Of a stretch of DNA of 56,746 nucleotides, positions 1 to 8,072 are shown in pieces (position 1 is the first letter of the stretch; each line of letters opens with the position of its first letter). This DNA comes from Pseudomonadota bacterium. Its GTDB lineage: Bacteria > Pseudomonadota > Alphaproteobacteria > Rhodobacterales > Rhodobacteraceae. The DNA lies in contig JAJZVD010000016.1 in assembly GCA_021845805.1 (NCBI GenBank), positions 1 to 56,746 on the forward strand, in the 5' to 3' direction. The notes under the pieces are model-generated. The model was not told where the DNA came from, did no database searches, and worked only from the letters and a program-made list of their open reading frames with translations. Made by a program: the position numbers and the translations under genes.

Positions 1-697
1 ATCTGTCCATCTTGTCGGGCGTTCCGAACTGGCTGACGGTGTTGGCGCCAAAGCTGTCCTGCGTCTTTTCCTCCATCACCGAGAGCTGGCGGTCGATATC
101 GATGCCGACAAAGCTTGACGGCAGGCCGTAGGCCGTCTCGAACACCTGCCGGAGCGACGGGCTGCCAAGCACCGAGTACCATTTGGCCGCGTCGGACATG
201 TCGGACGTGGCCAGATTCGCCAGCGACGACCGGGTCTGCAGCGCCAGTTGCAGCGCGCTGTCCTGGGTACCCACGGCGGTGGCGAACTGCTGCGCCTGAT
301 AGGCCGCGATGATCCGGTTGGCAAAGCCGGGATCGCCGGTATGAGGCGTGCCGTCGCCGAACCCGAAGGCCTGCGCCATCGCCAGGAAGCGCTTGTCCGA
401 CAGGGTGTTCACCAGCGAGGAGCTGTCGCTGGTGTTGCTGCCGAGCGATTTGGCGATCAACGCCTTTGCCCCCGCCCTGTCGCCCAGCCCGAAGGCCCCC
501 AGCGCGACGTTCAGCAGCCGCGGATCGGCCATGAGCTGGTCTACCGTGGTGATCTGTCCGATGGCTGCGGCAAAGTGGTCGGTGTCGCGCTGCTGCGCCG
601 GGGCGGCATTGAAGGCGGCCTGCTGCGAGGCGAGCGTGCGGGTCAGGAATTGCCAGCCCGCGTAGCCGCCCATCGGAATGACAGGCTGAAAGCTCAT
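1..697 (-). CDS. DUF1217 flagellar-cluster protein (3' end outside window)
   Basis: The reading frame opens at ATG 697 (N-terminus MSFQPVIPMGGYAGW) and stays open to base 1, so at least 232 residues are present and the C-terminus lies outside the window. Repeated blocks of the type 'LLNVALGAFGLGDRAG' and 'FLAMAQAFGFGDG' are characteristic of DUF1217 proteins, which occur in alphaproteobacterial flagellar clusters. Its start overlaps the flbT stop (ATGA, 694-697), so it is translationally coupled to flbT and flaF. The biochemical role is not known to me; location suggests a flagellar structural or assembly function. The family assignment is from pattern recognition, not a profile search. Confidence 0.75.
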   Translation of the reverse strand, partial: MSFQPVIPMGGYAGWQFLTRTLASQQAAFNAAPAQQRDTDHFAAAIGQITTVDQLMADPRLLNVALGAFGLGDRAGAKALIAKSLGSNTSDSSSLVNTLSDKRFLAMAQAFGFGDGTPHTGDPGFANRIIAAYQAQQFATAVGTQDSALQLALQTRSSLANLATSDMSDAAKWYSVLGSPSLRQVFETAYGLPSSFVGIDIDRQLSVMEEKTQDSFGANTVSQFGTPDKMDR

Positions 698-1098
698 GGC
701 GACCCCGTGGCGAACAGGCGTTCCTCGCGCGGGAGCAGGCTGCGCAGGCACTTCAGCGCCTGATAGTGCTGATCCTCGAGCACGGCCGCCGTCGCCAGGT
801 TCAACTGCTGCCGACTGTCGGTATCGGTCAGAACCTGGCTCAGCTGTTCGATTCCGCGCAGAAGCTGCTGACGGGTCCCGGCAGGATCGGCATCGCCCGA
901 AAGCACGAGCTGGGCGATGTAGCAGACCCGCCGGACCGGGGTGACCGCCTCTTCCGGGTGGATTGCGTCGCGCAGCCGCAGGATATGGGCGTGCGGAGTC
1001 ATGATCGACAGGCGCGAGCGGCGGTCGCCGTTCTCGATCACCGCGCCGTTGATCAGAACCCGCTCTTTCGGCGCAAGCTTCAGGACAAGGCCGCTCAT
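694..1098 (-). CDS. flbT: FlbT, flagellin post-transcriptional regulator
   Basis: 134-residue protein starting MSGLVLKLAPKERVLING, the conserved N-terminus of FlbT, with the family's 'NGAVIENGDRRSRL' and 'ILRLRDAIHPEEA' segments. In Caulobacter FlbT binds the flagellin mRNA leader and destabilises it until the hook is finished; its length here is normal. It overlaps flaF upstream (ATGA, 1095-1098) and the DUF1217 gene downstream (ATGA, 694-697), giving a tightly coupled flaF-flbT-DUF1217 operon. The flagellin gene lies immediately upstream in the same orientation, so regulator and target are adjacent. Confidence 0.93.
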   Translation of the reverse strand: MSGLVLKLAPKERVLINGAVIENGDRRSRLSIMTPHAHILRLRDAIHPEEAVTPVRRVCYIAQLVLSGDADPAGTRQQLLRGIEQLSQVLTDTDSRQQLNLATAAVLEDQHYQALKCLRSLLPREERLFATGSP

Positions 1099-1472
1099 CG
1101 GTCGTCACCCCCGCCGCGCAACCCGCGCATGACCGCGGTGTTGAGGTCGATCAGCACGTCCACCGGGGCATTGTCGGACAGTACCCGCTGGCTGTGCCGC
1201 AACGTGAATTCGTAAAGGTAGACGATCCCGGCCCGCAGCTCGCGGCCGAGCCTGTTGTCGGGGTCGGCGACATCGGCTGCCAGCGTTGTCCAGAGCCGCA
1301 TGTTGTCGTGCAGCGCCTCGGCAAAGGCCGGGTAGGCCTCGGCCCGCTGGCGGTCCGCGGCGCGTAGGCGGCGGGTGACCTGGGCGATGATGTCATATTC
1401 CTGGGCGCGGGCCGTGCGGACCGGCGTACCGGGCCTGGCATAGGCCGCTCTTGCAAGGTCGAGGGCGTTCAT
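1095..1472 (-). CDS. flaF: FlaF, flagellin synthesis activator
   Basis: 125 residues beginning MNALDLARAAYA, with the conserved 'RTARAQEYDIIAQVTRRL' and 'LWTTLAADVADPDNRL' regions of FlaF. FlaF acts opposite to FlbT, promoting flagellin translation or secretion in Caulobacter. It lies about 90 bases downstream of fliC, separated from it by a strong hairpin at 1527-1550, and overlaps flbT by the ATGA junction. The length is typical of the family. Confidence 0.92.
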   Translation of the reverse strand: MNALDLARAAYARPGTPVRTARAQEYDIIAQVTRRLRAADRQRAEAYPAFAEALHDNMRLWTTLAADVADPDNRLGRELRAGIVYLYEFTLRHSQRVLSDNAPVDVLIDLNTAVMRGLRGGGDDR

Positions 1473-1526
1473 GGGGGCTCCTTCCGGGGGCGGATTGGGT
1501 CAGGCTGGCCGGGTTCTTCCGGGATA

Positions 1527-1550
1527 CGGGGCGCCCCTGAGGGCGCCCCG
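1527..1550 (-). terminator. Hairpin after fliC
   Basis: Perfect 10-base inverted repeat (CGGGGCGCCC / GGGCGCCCCG) with a 4-base loop, 12 bases beyond the fliC stop and before flaF. There is no U-tract on the fliC strand, so it may act as an mRNA-stabilising 3' end or a weak terminator rather than a canonical intrinsic terminator. Confidence 0.6.
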
Positions 1551-1561
1551 GCCGTTTCCGA

Positions 1562-2797
1562 TCAGCGGAAGAGCGACAGCAAGTTCTGCGGCGCCTTGTT
1601 GGCGATCGACAATGCCTGCGTGCCCAGCTGCTGCTGCACCTGCAGCGCCTGCAGCCGCGCCGAGGCGGCCTCCATGTCGGCATCCACCAGCGAGCCGATC
1701 CCGGTCTTCAGCGTGTCGGCCAGCTTGGTGACGAAATCCTCCTGCGAGGTGAGTCGCGTGCTGGAGGAGCCGAACGACGCTGTCGCCTTGATCGAGAAGG
1801 CCAGCAGCGTCTCGATCTTCGAGAGCGCCGCGCTTGCCCCTGCGGCGGTCGTGACGTCGATCGACGACATCGCGGCCAGGCCACCTGACCCTGCATTGCC
1901 GAACTGCGCTGCCACGCTCAGGTCGTTCGCGCCGGTGTTGGTGAAGGTCAGCGTGCCGGGATTGGTCCCGTCATCCGAGAAGTCGACGGTCAGCCCCGTG
2001 ATGCCCAGCTTGTCGATGGAGTTCTTCAGCCCGACTGCCACCATATCCTCGACCGAGGTGGCCGCGGCATCCTGCGCGGTGACCGTGTAGGTCGCGATCT
2101 TTCCGCCGATCGTCACCGAGACCTTGTCGCCGGCCACCAACGGATCAGCATTCTTGATCTGGATGGTACCGGTGGTTGCCGCGCCGCCGCCGGTGGTGCC
2201 ATCCAGCGTGAAGGCCGCGGTATCGCCGGCGCCCGACACCCCGGTGGTGTTCGTGGCATCGAAGACCGCCTTCGCCGTGTAGCCGCCCGATGCCAGGTTC
2301 TGCGTCGCCACCGCGATGAAAGCGGCGGTGACGTTGCCGGACGTGTCACGGTCGAGCGCCGAGAGGATGTTGACCGCAGTGCCCTGCGAGCCGTCAACCA
2401 GGTTCACGCCGTTGAACTGCGCGGAACTAACCACCTGATTGATCTGATTCTTCAGTGCGGTGATGTCATCGTTCAGGCTTGCCCGATCGGCGTTGCCGTC
2501 CTGCGCTGCGATGATCTTCGTCTTCATCTGGGTCAGGTAGTTGGTGACCGAATTGGCCGCCTGGTTGGCGACGGCCACGGTCGAGGCCCCAAGTGTGAGG
2601 CTGTCGGAGATGCCGTTGAAGCCGGTCACATCCGAGTTCATCTGTGCGGAAATCGCCCAGACGGCGGCGTTGTCGACAGAGTTCGACACGGTCTTGCCGG
2701 TCGAGATCTGGTTTTGCACCGTGTTCAGCTGGTCGTTGATGCTCTGCAGGGTCTGCAGGGCGACCATGGCGCTGGTATTGGTCAGAATCGAAGACAT
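1562..2797 (-). CDS. fliC: Flagellin FliC
   Basis: Filament subunit. The start at ATG 2797 (MSSILTNTSAMVALQTL) is chosen because it gives the canonical flagellin N-terminus and has AAGGAA just upstream; the frame continues upstream to 2908 but that part is not flagellin-like. The 411-residue protein has the conserved D0/D1 N-terminus (residues 1-150, 'QISTGKTVSNSVDNAA'), a variable Ala/Gly/Thr-rich middle (about 170-300), and the C-terminal D1/D0 helix ending 'LSIANKAPQNLLSLFR'. Exported by the flagellar type III system without a cleaved signal. It is monocistronic, with a hairpin downstream and flaF-flbT behind it. A degenerate CtrA-like box lies about 150 bases upstream. Confidence 0.95.
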   Translation of the reverse strand: MSSILTNTSAMVALQTLQSINDQLNTVQNQISTGKTVSNSVDNAAVWAISAQMNSDVTGFNGISDSLTLGASTVAVANQAANSVTNYLTQMKTKIIAAQDGNADRASLNDDITALKNQINQVVSSAQFNGVNLVDGSQGTAVNILSALDRDTSGNVTAAFIAVATQNLASGGYTAKAVFDATNTTGVSGAGDTAAFTLDGTTGGGAATTGTIQIKNADPLVAGDKVSVTIGGKIATYTVTAQDAAATSVEDMVAVGLKNSIDKLGITGLTVDFSDDGTNPGTLTFTNTGANDLSVAAQFGNAGSGGLAAMSSIDVTTAAGASAALSKIETLLAFSIKATASFGSSSTRLTSQEDFVTKLADTLKTGIGSLVDADMEAASARLQALQVQQQLGTQALSIANKAPQNLLSLFR

Positions 2798-2947
2798 GAG
2801 AAGTTCCTTCGGAAAGGTCGGCGGCTTTGCGCCGGGTTTCGTCGCACCGCGGGCGGTGCCCCAGGGGCCGTTCTGACCAATGCGGTGGGCTGTCCCCTGC
2901 CGCGCCACCCCAACTTGAGGTGCAGGATGAGTGATGATCCGGAAGTA

Positions 2948-2962
2948 CTAACGCTTTCCTAA
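2948..2962 (-). promoter_or_regulatory. Degenerate CtrA-like box upstream of fliC
   Basis: CTAA-N7-CTAA, differing from the CtrA consensus TTAA-N7-TTAA by one base in each half. It lies in the 200-base region between fliC and the FlgN-like gene, about 150 bases before the fliC start. CtrA controls flagellar genes in many alphaproteobacteria. No convincing sigma-28 or sigma-54 promoter could be identified in this region by eye. Confidence 0.3.
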
Positions 2963-2995
2963 ATCTAGCCGACGATTTGGCGCGCATTTGAACGA

Positions 2996-3331
2996 TCAGG
3001 CGCGCCGTTCGATCGCCCCGCCTGCGGCGCCAAGCTGGCTGCGGCGCCCCTGGTTGTCGTAGGTCTGCGGTGCCGCCGCCCGCTGCAGTTCGGCAAGCCG
3101 CTGGCAGGCGGCGGCAACACCGCGCTGGGCGGCCGCGATCAGGCCCGCGTTGCGCCCTGCCTCGGCGCGCAGCCGCGCGAGGCTCGCGGCCGGTGGCGCG
3201 CCGGTCGCGGTCAGTGCGGCCAGAATCTCGGCCTTCTGCCCCGCAAGGGGGCCAAGCGCCGCAAGTTCGCCCCGCTGCAGGGCCGCGGCCTCTGCCGCAA
3301 GAAGGGCCCGCAGCGCCTCAACCGGGTCCAT
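2996..3331 (-). CDS. FlgN-like flagellar export chaperone
   Basis: A 111-residue protein from ATG 3331 (MDPVEALRALLAAEAAALQ), nearly all helical and Ala/Leu/Arg/Glu-rich, with the 'GQKAEILAALTATGA...LRAEAGRNAGLIAAAQRGV' pattern seen in FlgN-family proteins that chaperone hook-filament junction proteins FlgK and FlgL. The frame extends upstream to 3487 but that part is low-complexity and overlaps the preceding gene. Its start lies 14 bases inside the 3' end of the rod-binding gene, which indicates translational coupling. Family assignment rests on size, helical pattern and context. Confidence 0.65.
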   Translation of the reverse strand: MDPVEALRALLAAEAAALQRGELAALGPLAGQKAEILAALTATGAPPAASLARLRAEAGRNAGLIAAAQRGVAAACQRLAELQRAAAPQTYDNQGRRSQLGAAGGAIERRA

Positions 3332-3593
3332 CGTCGCGTGCCTTGAGCGATTCGAAGAGGTGCTGGGCCAGCCCGATTCCGCCATGACGCACGATCGCCT
3401 CGGCCTCGGCCTGCACGAGGAATGATCCGAACTGCGCCTCGCCCGTGCCGCCGCCAAAGGCGTCGGGCGGTCGGTTGGCGCCTGCATGCTTCAGCATTTC
3501 GGCAAGGAAGGTGGCCTCAAGCGCCTGTGCCGTCTTGCGCAGGACATCGGTTCGGTCGGGGGCCGGGCTGGCCGGGGGAAGCGGTGTGATCAT
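3318..3593 (-). CDS. CheL/FlgJ N-terminal-type rod-binding protein
   Basis: Short protein (91 residues from ATG 3593; 101 if ATG 3623 is used) with the signature 'LEATFLAEMLKHAG' and 'GEAQFGSFLVQAEAEAIVRHGGIGLAQHLFESL' pattern (split here for brevity) of the FlgJ N-terminal rod-capping domain. Alphaproteobacteria often encode this domain alone, named CheL or rod-binding protein, without the muramidase domain of enteric FlgJ. It acts in periplasmic rod assembly. The upstream extension of the frame to 4679 is an antisense shadow of fliK and is not real. It is divergent from fliK and overlaps the FlgN-like gene. Confidence 0.75.
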   Translation of the reverse strand: MITPLPPASPAPDRTDVLRKTAQALEATFLAEMLKHAGANRPPDAFGGGTGEAQFGSFLVQAEAEAIVRHGGIGLAQHLFESLKARDDGPG

Positions 3594-3615
3594 GTGGGCA
3601 GAATGGGGGGCGACG

Positions 3616-3631
3616 GTAAACATACGGTAAC
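3616..3631. promoter_or_regulatory. Degenerate CtrA-like box between cheL and fliK
   Basis: GTAA-N7-GTAA followed by C, one mismatch per half from TTAA-N7-TTAA, in the 82-base divergent intergenic region. It could serve either direction. If the rod-binding gene used ATG 3623 the site would overlap its start codon, which slightly favours the 3593 start. Confidence 0.28.
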
Positions 3632-3675
3632 CCGTTGCGGCGAAACTGGTCGACGTTCCGAAGCGAGGCCCGCTG

Positions 3676-5055
3676 ATGATTCCCGTTATCGCGCTGCCAT
3701 CCCCGAGTGTTCTGCCACTGCCCCTTCCGCGCGAGGGGGACGACGACGATGCCTTTCGCCGCCTGATGGAGGACGCGCCGCCGCCAGACGACTCGCCGCC
3801 GCAGGCCGCGACGCTTGCCGGCCCGGTCCCGCCCCTGTCGTTGCCACCCCCGCCCCAGCCGGACTGGCAGGCCTGGGGGGGCATCGCCGGGACCGCGCCG
3901 CCAGAGGTCGCGCAGGCCGGTCTGGCGCCCGGGGGGGAGCCACCGCCTTTGCCCCCCGAGGGGGAGGCAGACGACGGCCCGCTTCGCCGGCTGGAGGGCG
4001 CGCCGCCGCCGCGCGCGCCGATGCCGCTGGTCGTCGTGCCGGTCTTTCCCGGCGCGCGCCCGCCCCTGCCGGACTGGCAGGCGCCGGGCGGCATCGCCGG
4101 GATCGCGCCGCCAGACGTTGCGCCGACCGATCCGCCGTCACGGACGTCGCCGCCGCCCCTTCCGCGCGAGGCGGAGGACGGTGGCCTTGCGCGGCTGCGA
4201 GACGACGCGGCGCCGCCGCCGTCGCAAGACGACCCGAAGCCGGAGTTGGTCGCGCCGCCCAGCCCCGCCCACCCCCCGCCCCCGCTTTCGCTGCCATCCC
4301 CGCCGACCTGGCCTGCCTGGTGGGGCCTCTCGACTGACGCGCCCCCCGAGGCCGCGCCCGACGCGAAGCTGCCGCCTGAGGGCAACGGCCTGTCCGTGCG
4401 TCGGCTCGGCACCGCCGAGGCGGCGGGCGATCCCTTGGCGCTGGTGGAGGCCGCCGGGCCGGAACCGGCCGCCGGGATGCCGCACGAGGCTGCAGAGCCG
4501 GACCGGGCGGATGCCGCGCCCGACGAGTCTGCCGCCCTGACGGTGGCAGAGCGCGCAACGGGACCGGCCGCCGCGCCTGTCATCCCGGCTGTGCTGCGTT
4601 CCCCCGCAACCTCGGAGCCTGCCACGCCCCGTGCCGACGGGGGGCCGCTGATCGAGACCCTGCGCCGCGCGCTCGCCACGTCACCCCCGGATCAGCGTCC
4701 GGTCGAACTTTCCTTTGCCGCGCCGGAACTTGGCGCCGTCCGGCTGATCATGCGCGGCCGCGGCCGCGTGGTCAGCGTGGCGATCGCGGCCGAGCGCGGA
4801 GACACGCTCGCCCTGCTGCAGACCCATGTGGAAAGCCTTGTCCGCGACCTGAACGAGCTTGGCTATTCCCAGGCCACCGTTTCGTTCGCGATCAGCGGGG
4901 CTGACGCGGGATCGGGGCAGGGCGGCATGACCGACGCGCCGCCGGGCCCGCCCGATGGTCCGGTGCCGCCCCCCGCCGACGGACAGCACCCCGACCCTGC
5001 CCTGCAACCCGGCCCTGCGCAAGGATGGCGCGACGGGCTTGACCTTCGACTGTGA
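3676..5055 (+). CDS. fliK: FliK, flagellar hook-length control protein
   Basis: 459 residues. The C-terminal about 75 residues (from 'RPVELSFAAPELGAVRL' to 'LGYSQATVSFAISG') match the Flg_hook domain that switches the export gate from hook to filament substrates. The N-terminal 330 residues are Pro/Ala/Asp-rich and probably extended, as expected for the FliK ruler region, but here are organised as a degenerate tandem repeat (listed separately). GCGAGG precedes ATG 3676. Downstream, flgD begins at the stop codon region, so the two are co-transcribed. Several long frames on the opposite strand here are codon-composition shadows. Confidence 0.88.
   Translation: MIPVIALPSPSVLPLPLPREGDDDDAFRRLMEDAPPPDDSPPQAATLAGPVPPLSLPPPPQPDWQAWGGIAGTAPPEVAQAGLAPGGEPPPLPPEGEADDGPLRRLEGAPPPRAPMPLVVVPVFPGARPPLPDWQAPGGIAGIAPPDVAPTDPPSRTSPPPLPREAEDGGLARLRDDAAPPPSQDDPKPELVAPPSPAHPPPPLSLPSPPTWPAWWGLSTDAPPEAAPDAKLPPEGNGLSVRRLGTAEAAGDPLALVEAAGPEPAAGMPHEAAEPDRADAAPDESAALTVAERATGPAAAPVIPAVLRSPATSEPATPRADGGPLIETLRRALATSPPDQRPVELSFAAPELGAVRLIMRGRGRVVSVAIAAERGDTLALLQTHVESLVRDLNELGYSQATVSFAISGADAGSGQGGMTDAPPGPPDGPVPPPADGQHPDPALQPGPAQGWRDGLDLRL
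3715..4420 (+). repeat. Degenerate tandem repeat inside fliK
   Basis: Four successive copies of a roughly 70-75-residue module. Each opens with a 'PLPREGDDDD'-like acidic patch leading to 'RRL...APPP', at about 3720, 3944, 4155 and 4369, giving a period of about 210-225 bases. The first three are followed by a 'PDWQAxGGIAGxAPPxVA' or 'PTWPAWWGL...APPEAA' segment. Copies are diverged but register is kept. In FliK such repeats would set the length of the molecular ruler. Confidence 0.75.
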
Positions 5056-5066
5056 CCGGAGCCCCC

Positions 5067-5705
5067 ATGACCCTTGCCGTTACCCCCTCCGCGTCTGCCG
5101 CTGCCCCGCCGCAGATCAACGCGAACTTCACCATGTTCCTCAAACTGCTGACGACGCAGCTGAAGAACCAGGACCCCATGAACCCCACCGACCCCGCCGA
5201 CATGGCGGTGCAACTGGCCACCTTTTCCGCGGTCGAGCAGCAGACGCAGACGAATGCGCTTCTGAAGTCGATCGGGGGGCAGGTCAGCCAGATGGGCATG
5301 TCGCAACTGGCAGGATGGGTCGGGATGGAGGCGCGGGCCGCCGCCCCCGCCGCCTATTCGGGCACGCCGCTGACGCTCTGGCCGAAGCCGGAAAGCGGCG
5401 CGGAAACAACCTCGCTTCTGGTGACGGGGGCGGACGGCAAGCTGGCGGCCACGCTGAACGTTCCCGTCTCGAACGGCCCCATCACCTGGGAGGGGCGCGA
5501 CGCCACGGGCGACGCGCTGCCGCCGGGCAGCTATTCCTTTTCCCTCGAGAGCTATGCCGGCGGCAAGCTGATCGGGACGACCCCGGTCGAAGTCTATTCC
5601 CGCGTGATCGAGGCGCAGAGCGGGCCGGACGGGCCGCTTCTGGTGCTGGCAGGCGGAGCAATGGTGGCGGCAACGGCCGTAACGGGGCTCAGGGCGGGGG
5701 GCTGA
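5067..5705 (+). CDS. flgD: FlgD, hook-capping protein
   Basis: Scaffold needed for polymerisation of FlgE at the growing hook tip. 212 residues from ATG 5067; an overlapping GTG at 5052 (sharing bases with the fliK stop) would add five residues, but GGAG sits five bases before ATG 5067. The N-terminal 'FLKLLTTQLKNQDPMNPTD' and 'QLATFSAVEQQTQTN' blocks are diagnostic for FlgD; the Ig-like/FlgD Tudor-type C-terminal region includes 'WEGRDATGDALPPGSYSF'. It is coupled to fliK and ends directly against the convergent ubiB stop with no spacer. Confidence 0.94.
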   Translation: MTLAVTPSASAAAPPQINANFTMFLKLLTTQLKNQDPMNPTDPADMAVQLATFSAVEQQTQTNALLKSIGGQVSQMGMSQLAGWVGMEARAAAPAAYSGTPLTLWPKPESGAETTSLLVTGADGKLAATLNVPVSNGPITWEGRDATGDALPPGSYSFSLESYAGGKLIGTTPVEVYSRVIEAQSGPDGPLLVLAGGAMVAATAVTGLRAGG

Positions 5706-7235
5706 TCAGAGCGTCGTCCCAAGCCAGATCCCGGCGGCGGCGATCGCGGCCCCGGTCAGCATCCACAGCAGCGGCGAGACCTGCCGCAGCGCGGGCGGCG
5801 GCGCGGGCGGCTCTGCCTGACGCATCAGTTGTGCCTCGACCAGTCGCGGCAGTTTGGGGCCGAAGCGCGCCAGCACCCGCGCCGTGCGGGCCAGATCGCG
5901 CACCACCGCGCGCGGCCCGACGTTTTCGCGGATATAGCCTTCGACCGTCGGCCGGGCGACCTGCCAGATATTGATATGCGGGTGCAACGAGCGCGCGACG
6001 CCCTCGACCACCACCATCGTGCGTTGCAGCAGGATCAGTTCGGTGCGGGTTTCCATGCCGAACCGCTCGGTCACCTCGAAGAGGTAGGCCAGCAGCCGTG
6101 CCATGGAAATGCGCGTGGCATCCATGCCGAAGATCGGCTCGCCCACCACGCGCAGCGCCCGGGCGAATTCGTCGACGTCGCGGTCGGGGGGGACGTAGCC
6201 CGCCTCGAAATGCACCTCGGCCACGCGGCGGTAATCCTTGCGGATGAAGCCGTAAAGGATCTCGGCGTAGACACGGCGGGTGTATTCGTCGATCCGGCCC
6301 ATGATTCCGAAATCATAGGCGATGATGTCGCCGTTCGGCGCCACCTTCATGTTGCCCTGGTGCATGTCGGCATGGAAGTAGCCGTCGCGCAGCGCATGGC
6401 TGAGAAAGAGCCGCAGCACCCGCTCGCCCAGTGCCGCGCGGTCGATCCCGGCTGCATCCAGCGCGGCGTTGTCGCCGATCGGCAACCCCTCGGCCCAGGC
6501 CATGGTCATCACCTGGCGGGCCGAAAGCTCCCACACCGGCTCGGGGACGCGGAAGCCGCCGTCCTGCGCGGTGTTGGCCGCGAATTCCGAGGCCGCGGCG
6601 GTTTCCAGCCGCAGATCCAGTTCGCCCATGACCACGCCTTCGAAATGCGCGATCACTTCGCGCGGGCGCAGGCGGCGAGAGGCGGGCGAGAGCCACTCGA
6701 TGATCGCGGCGGCCAGGTAGAAGGCGTCGATGTCGCGGCGGAAGGCGCGGTCGATGCCGGGGCGCAGCACCTTGACGGCCACTTCGCGGCCATCCCCTGC
6801 CAGCCGGGCCCGGTGAACCTGCGCGATCGAGGCCGCGGCGACCGCATCGGAAAACTCGGAAAACACCTCGTCGACCGGAAGCTGCAGGTCCTCTTCGACC
6901 ATCCGCTTGGCGATCGCGGTCGAAAACGGCGGCAGCTTGTCCTGCAGGTAACGCATCTGGTCGGCCAGCTCGTCGCCCACCACGTCGGGGCGTGTCGACA
7001 GCACCTGGCCGAACTTGATGTAGGCGGGCCCCAGCGCGGTCAGCGCGCGGGTGGCCGGCGGAAGCGTCACGTCGCCCTTCACGCCCAGCCAGCGGAACGG
7101 CCAGCCCAGCACGCGCGCCACGACCCGCAGCCGCGGCGGTGCGTTCATCGCTTCGAGCACGACGCCCATGGCGCCGGTACGTTCCAGCGTGGCACCGGTG
7201 CGGATCAGCCGCCAGATGTTATGCGGACCGCGCAC
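5706..7235 (-). CDS. ubiB: UbiB, ubiquinone biosynthesis accessory kinase-like protein
   Basis: ABC1/ADCK-family atypical kinase required for aerobic ubiquinone synthesis. 509 residues from GTG 7235, which follows the ubiE TAG directly and has GGTGGAA upstream. The KxGQ motif ('[13 protein letters not shown]'), the Ala-rich loop region, 'VAVKVLRPG' and the catalytic-loop 'HADMHQGNM' with 'AYDFGIMG' are all visible. The C-terminus holds a hydrophobic membrane segment ('[16 protein letters not shown]'), consistent with its membrane location. Co-transcribed with ubiE. Confidence 0.95.
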   Translation of the reverse strand: MRGPHNIWRLIRTGATLERTGAMGVVLEAMNAPPRLRVVARVLGWPFRWLGVKGDVTLPPATRALTALGPAYIKFGQVLSTRPDVVGDELADQMRYLQDKLPPFSTAIAKRMVEEDLQLPVDEVFSEFSDAVAAASIAQVHRARLAGDGREVAVKVLRPGIDRAFRRDIDAFYLAAAIIEWLSPASRRLRPREVIAHFEGVVMGELDLRLETAAASEFAANTAQDGGFRVPEPVWELSARQVMTMAWAEGLPIGDNAALDAAGIDRAALGERVLRLFLSHALRDGYFHADMHQGNMKVAPNGDIIAYDFGIMGRIDEYTRRVYAEILYGFIRKDYRRVAEVHFEAGYVPPDRDVDEFARALRVVGEPIFGMDATRISMARLLAYLFEVTERFGMETRTELILLQRTMVVVEGVARSLHPHINIWQVARPTVEGYIRENVGPRAVVRDLARTARVLARFGPKLPRLVEAQLMRQAEPPAPPPALRQVSPLLWMLTGAAIAAAGIWLGTTL

Positions 7236-7988
7236 CTACAGCTTCCACCCGGAATGCAGCGCCGCGATGCCCAGGCTGAGGTTGCGGTACTTCACCTGCC
7301 CGAAGCCCGCGCTGCGGATCATGGCGGCGAAGGTCTCCTGGTCGGGGAACTTGCGGATCGACTCCACAAGGTACTGATAGCTGTCGCGGTCCTGCGCGAT
7401 GATCTGCCCCATCGCCGGGATCACGTTGAAGGAATAGCGGTCATAGGCCCATTGCAGCGCGGGATTCGGCAACTGGCTGAACTCCAGCACCATGATCCGC
7501 CCGCCGGGCTTCAGGACCCGGTAGGCCTCGGCCAGCGCATCGGGGATGCGCGTCACGTTCCGGATGCCGAAGCTGATCGTGTAGACATCGAAGGTGTTGG
7601 CGGCGAAGGGCAGGGCCATCGCATCGCCCACCACCCAGTCAAGGCTGCCCGCCATCTGCTCGGCCTCGGCGCGGTGGCGGCCCTCGACCAGCATCGATTC
7701 CGTCATGTCGAGCACGGTGGCATGGCCGCTGCGCGCGCGCTTGAGAAAGCGGAAGGCCACATCGCCGGTGCCGCCCGCCACATCGAGCAGCCTCTGCCCG
7801 GGCCGGGGCGCCAGCCAATCCATCATCGCGTCTTTCCACAGGCGATGGATCCCGACCGACATCACGTCGTTCATCACGTCGTATTTCGAGGCCACGCGGG
7901 TAAAGACCCCGTGCACCATCCCGGCTTTCTGGTCTTCGGCCACCGTCTGGAAGCCGAAATGGGTCGTCTTGGCGGGTTCGTCGGTCAT
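7236..7988 (-). CDS. ubiE: UbiE, 2-methoxy-6-polyprenyl-1,4-benzoquinol methylase
   Basis: SAM-dependent C-methyltransferase of ubiquinone (and menaquinone) synthesis. 250 residues from ATG 7988 ([16 protein letters not shown]). SAM motif I is '[16 protein letters not shown]'; the UbiE/MenG signature regions '[18 protein letters not shown]' and '[10 protein letters not shown]...[10 protein letters not shown]' are present. The frame continues upstream to 8804 only as an antisense shadow of mutM. The TAG stop abuts the GTG of ubiB. It diverges from mutM across 84 bases. Confidence 0.96.
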   Translation of the reverse strand: MTDEPAKTTHFGFQTVAEDQKAGMVHGVFTRVASKYDVMNDVMSVGIHRLWKDAMMDWLAPRPGQRLLDVAGGTGDVAFRFLKRARSGHATVLDMTESMLVEGRHRAEAEQMAGSLDWVVGDAMALPFAANTFDVYTISFGIRNVTRIPDALAEAYRVLKPGGRIMVLEFSQLPNPALQWAYDRYSFNVIPAMGQIIAQDRDSYQYLVESIRKFPDQETFAAMIRSAGFGQVKYRNLSLGIAALHSGWKL

Positions 7989-8072
7989 CAGGCCTTGCCG
8001 TCGCTTTTGGTGACCCTTCTTATAGGCCGCCGGCCGTGGGTTACAATGCGCGCCGCGCCGCAGGGGGAGAGG

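Noticed and set aside
3594-4679. N-terminal extension of the rod-binding protein frame (Ser/Gly-rich)
   Set aside because: Antisense shadow of the Pro-rich fliK repeat region.
5829-8072. Long plus-strand extension upstream of MutM (about 748 residues)
   Set aside because: Antisense to ubiB and ubiE; MutM requires Pro at position 2 of the protein, which fixes the start at 8073.
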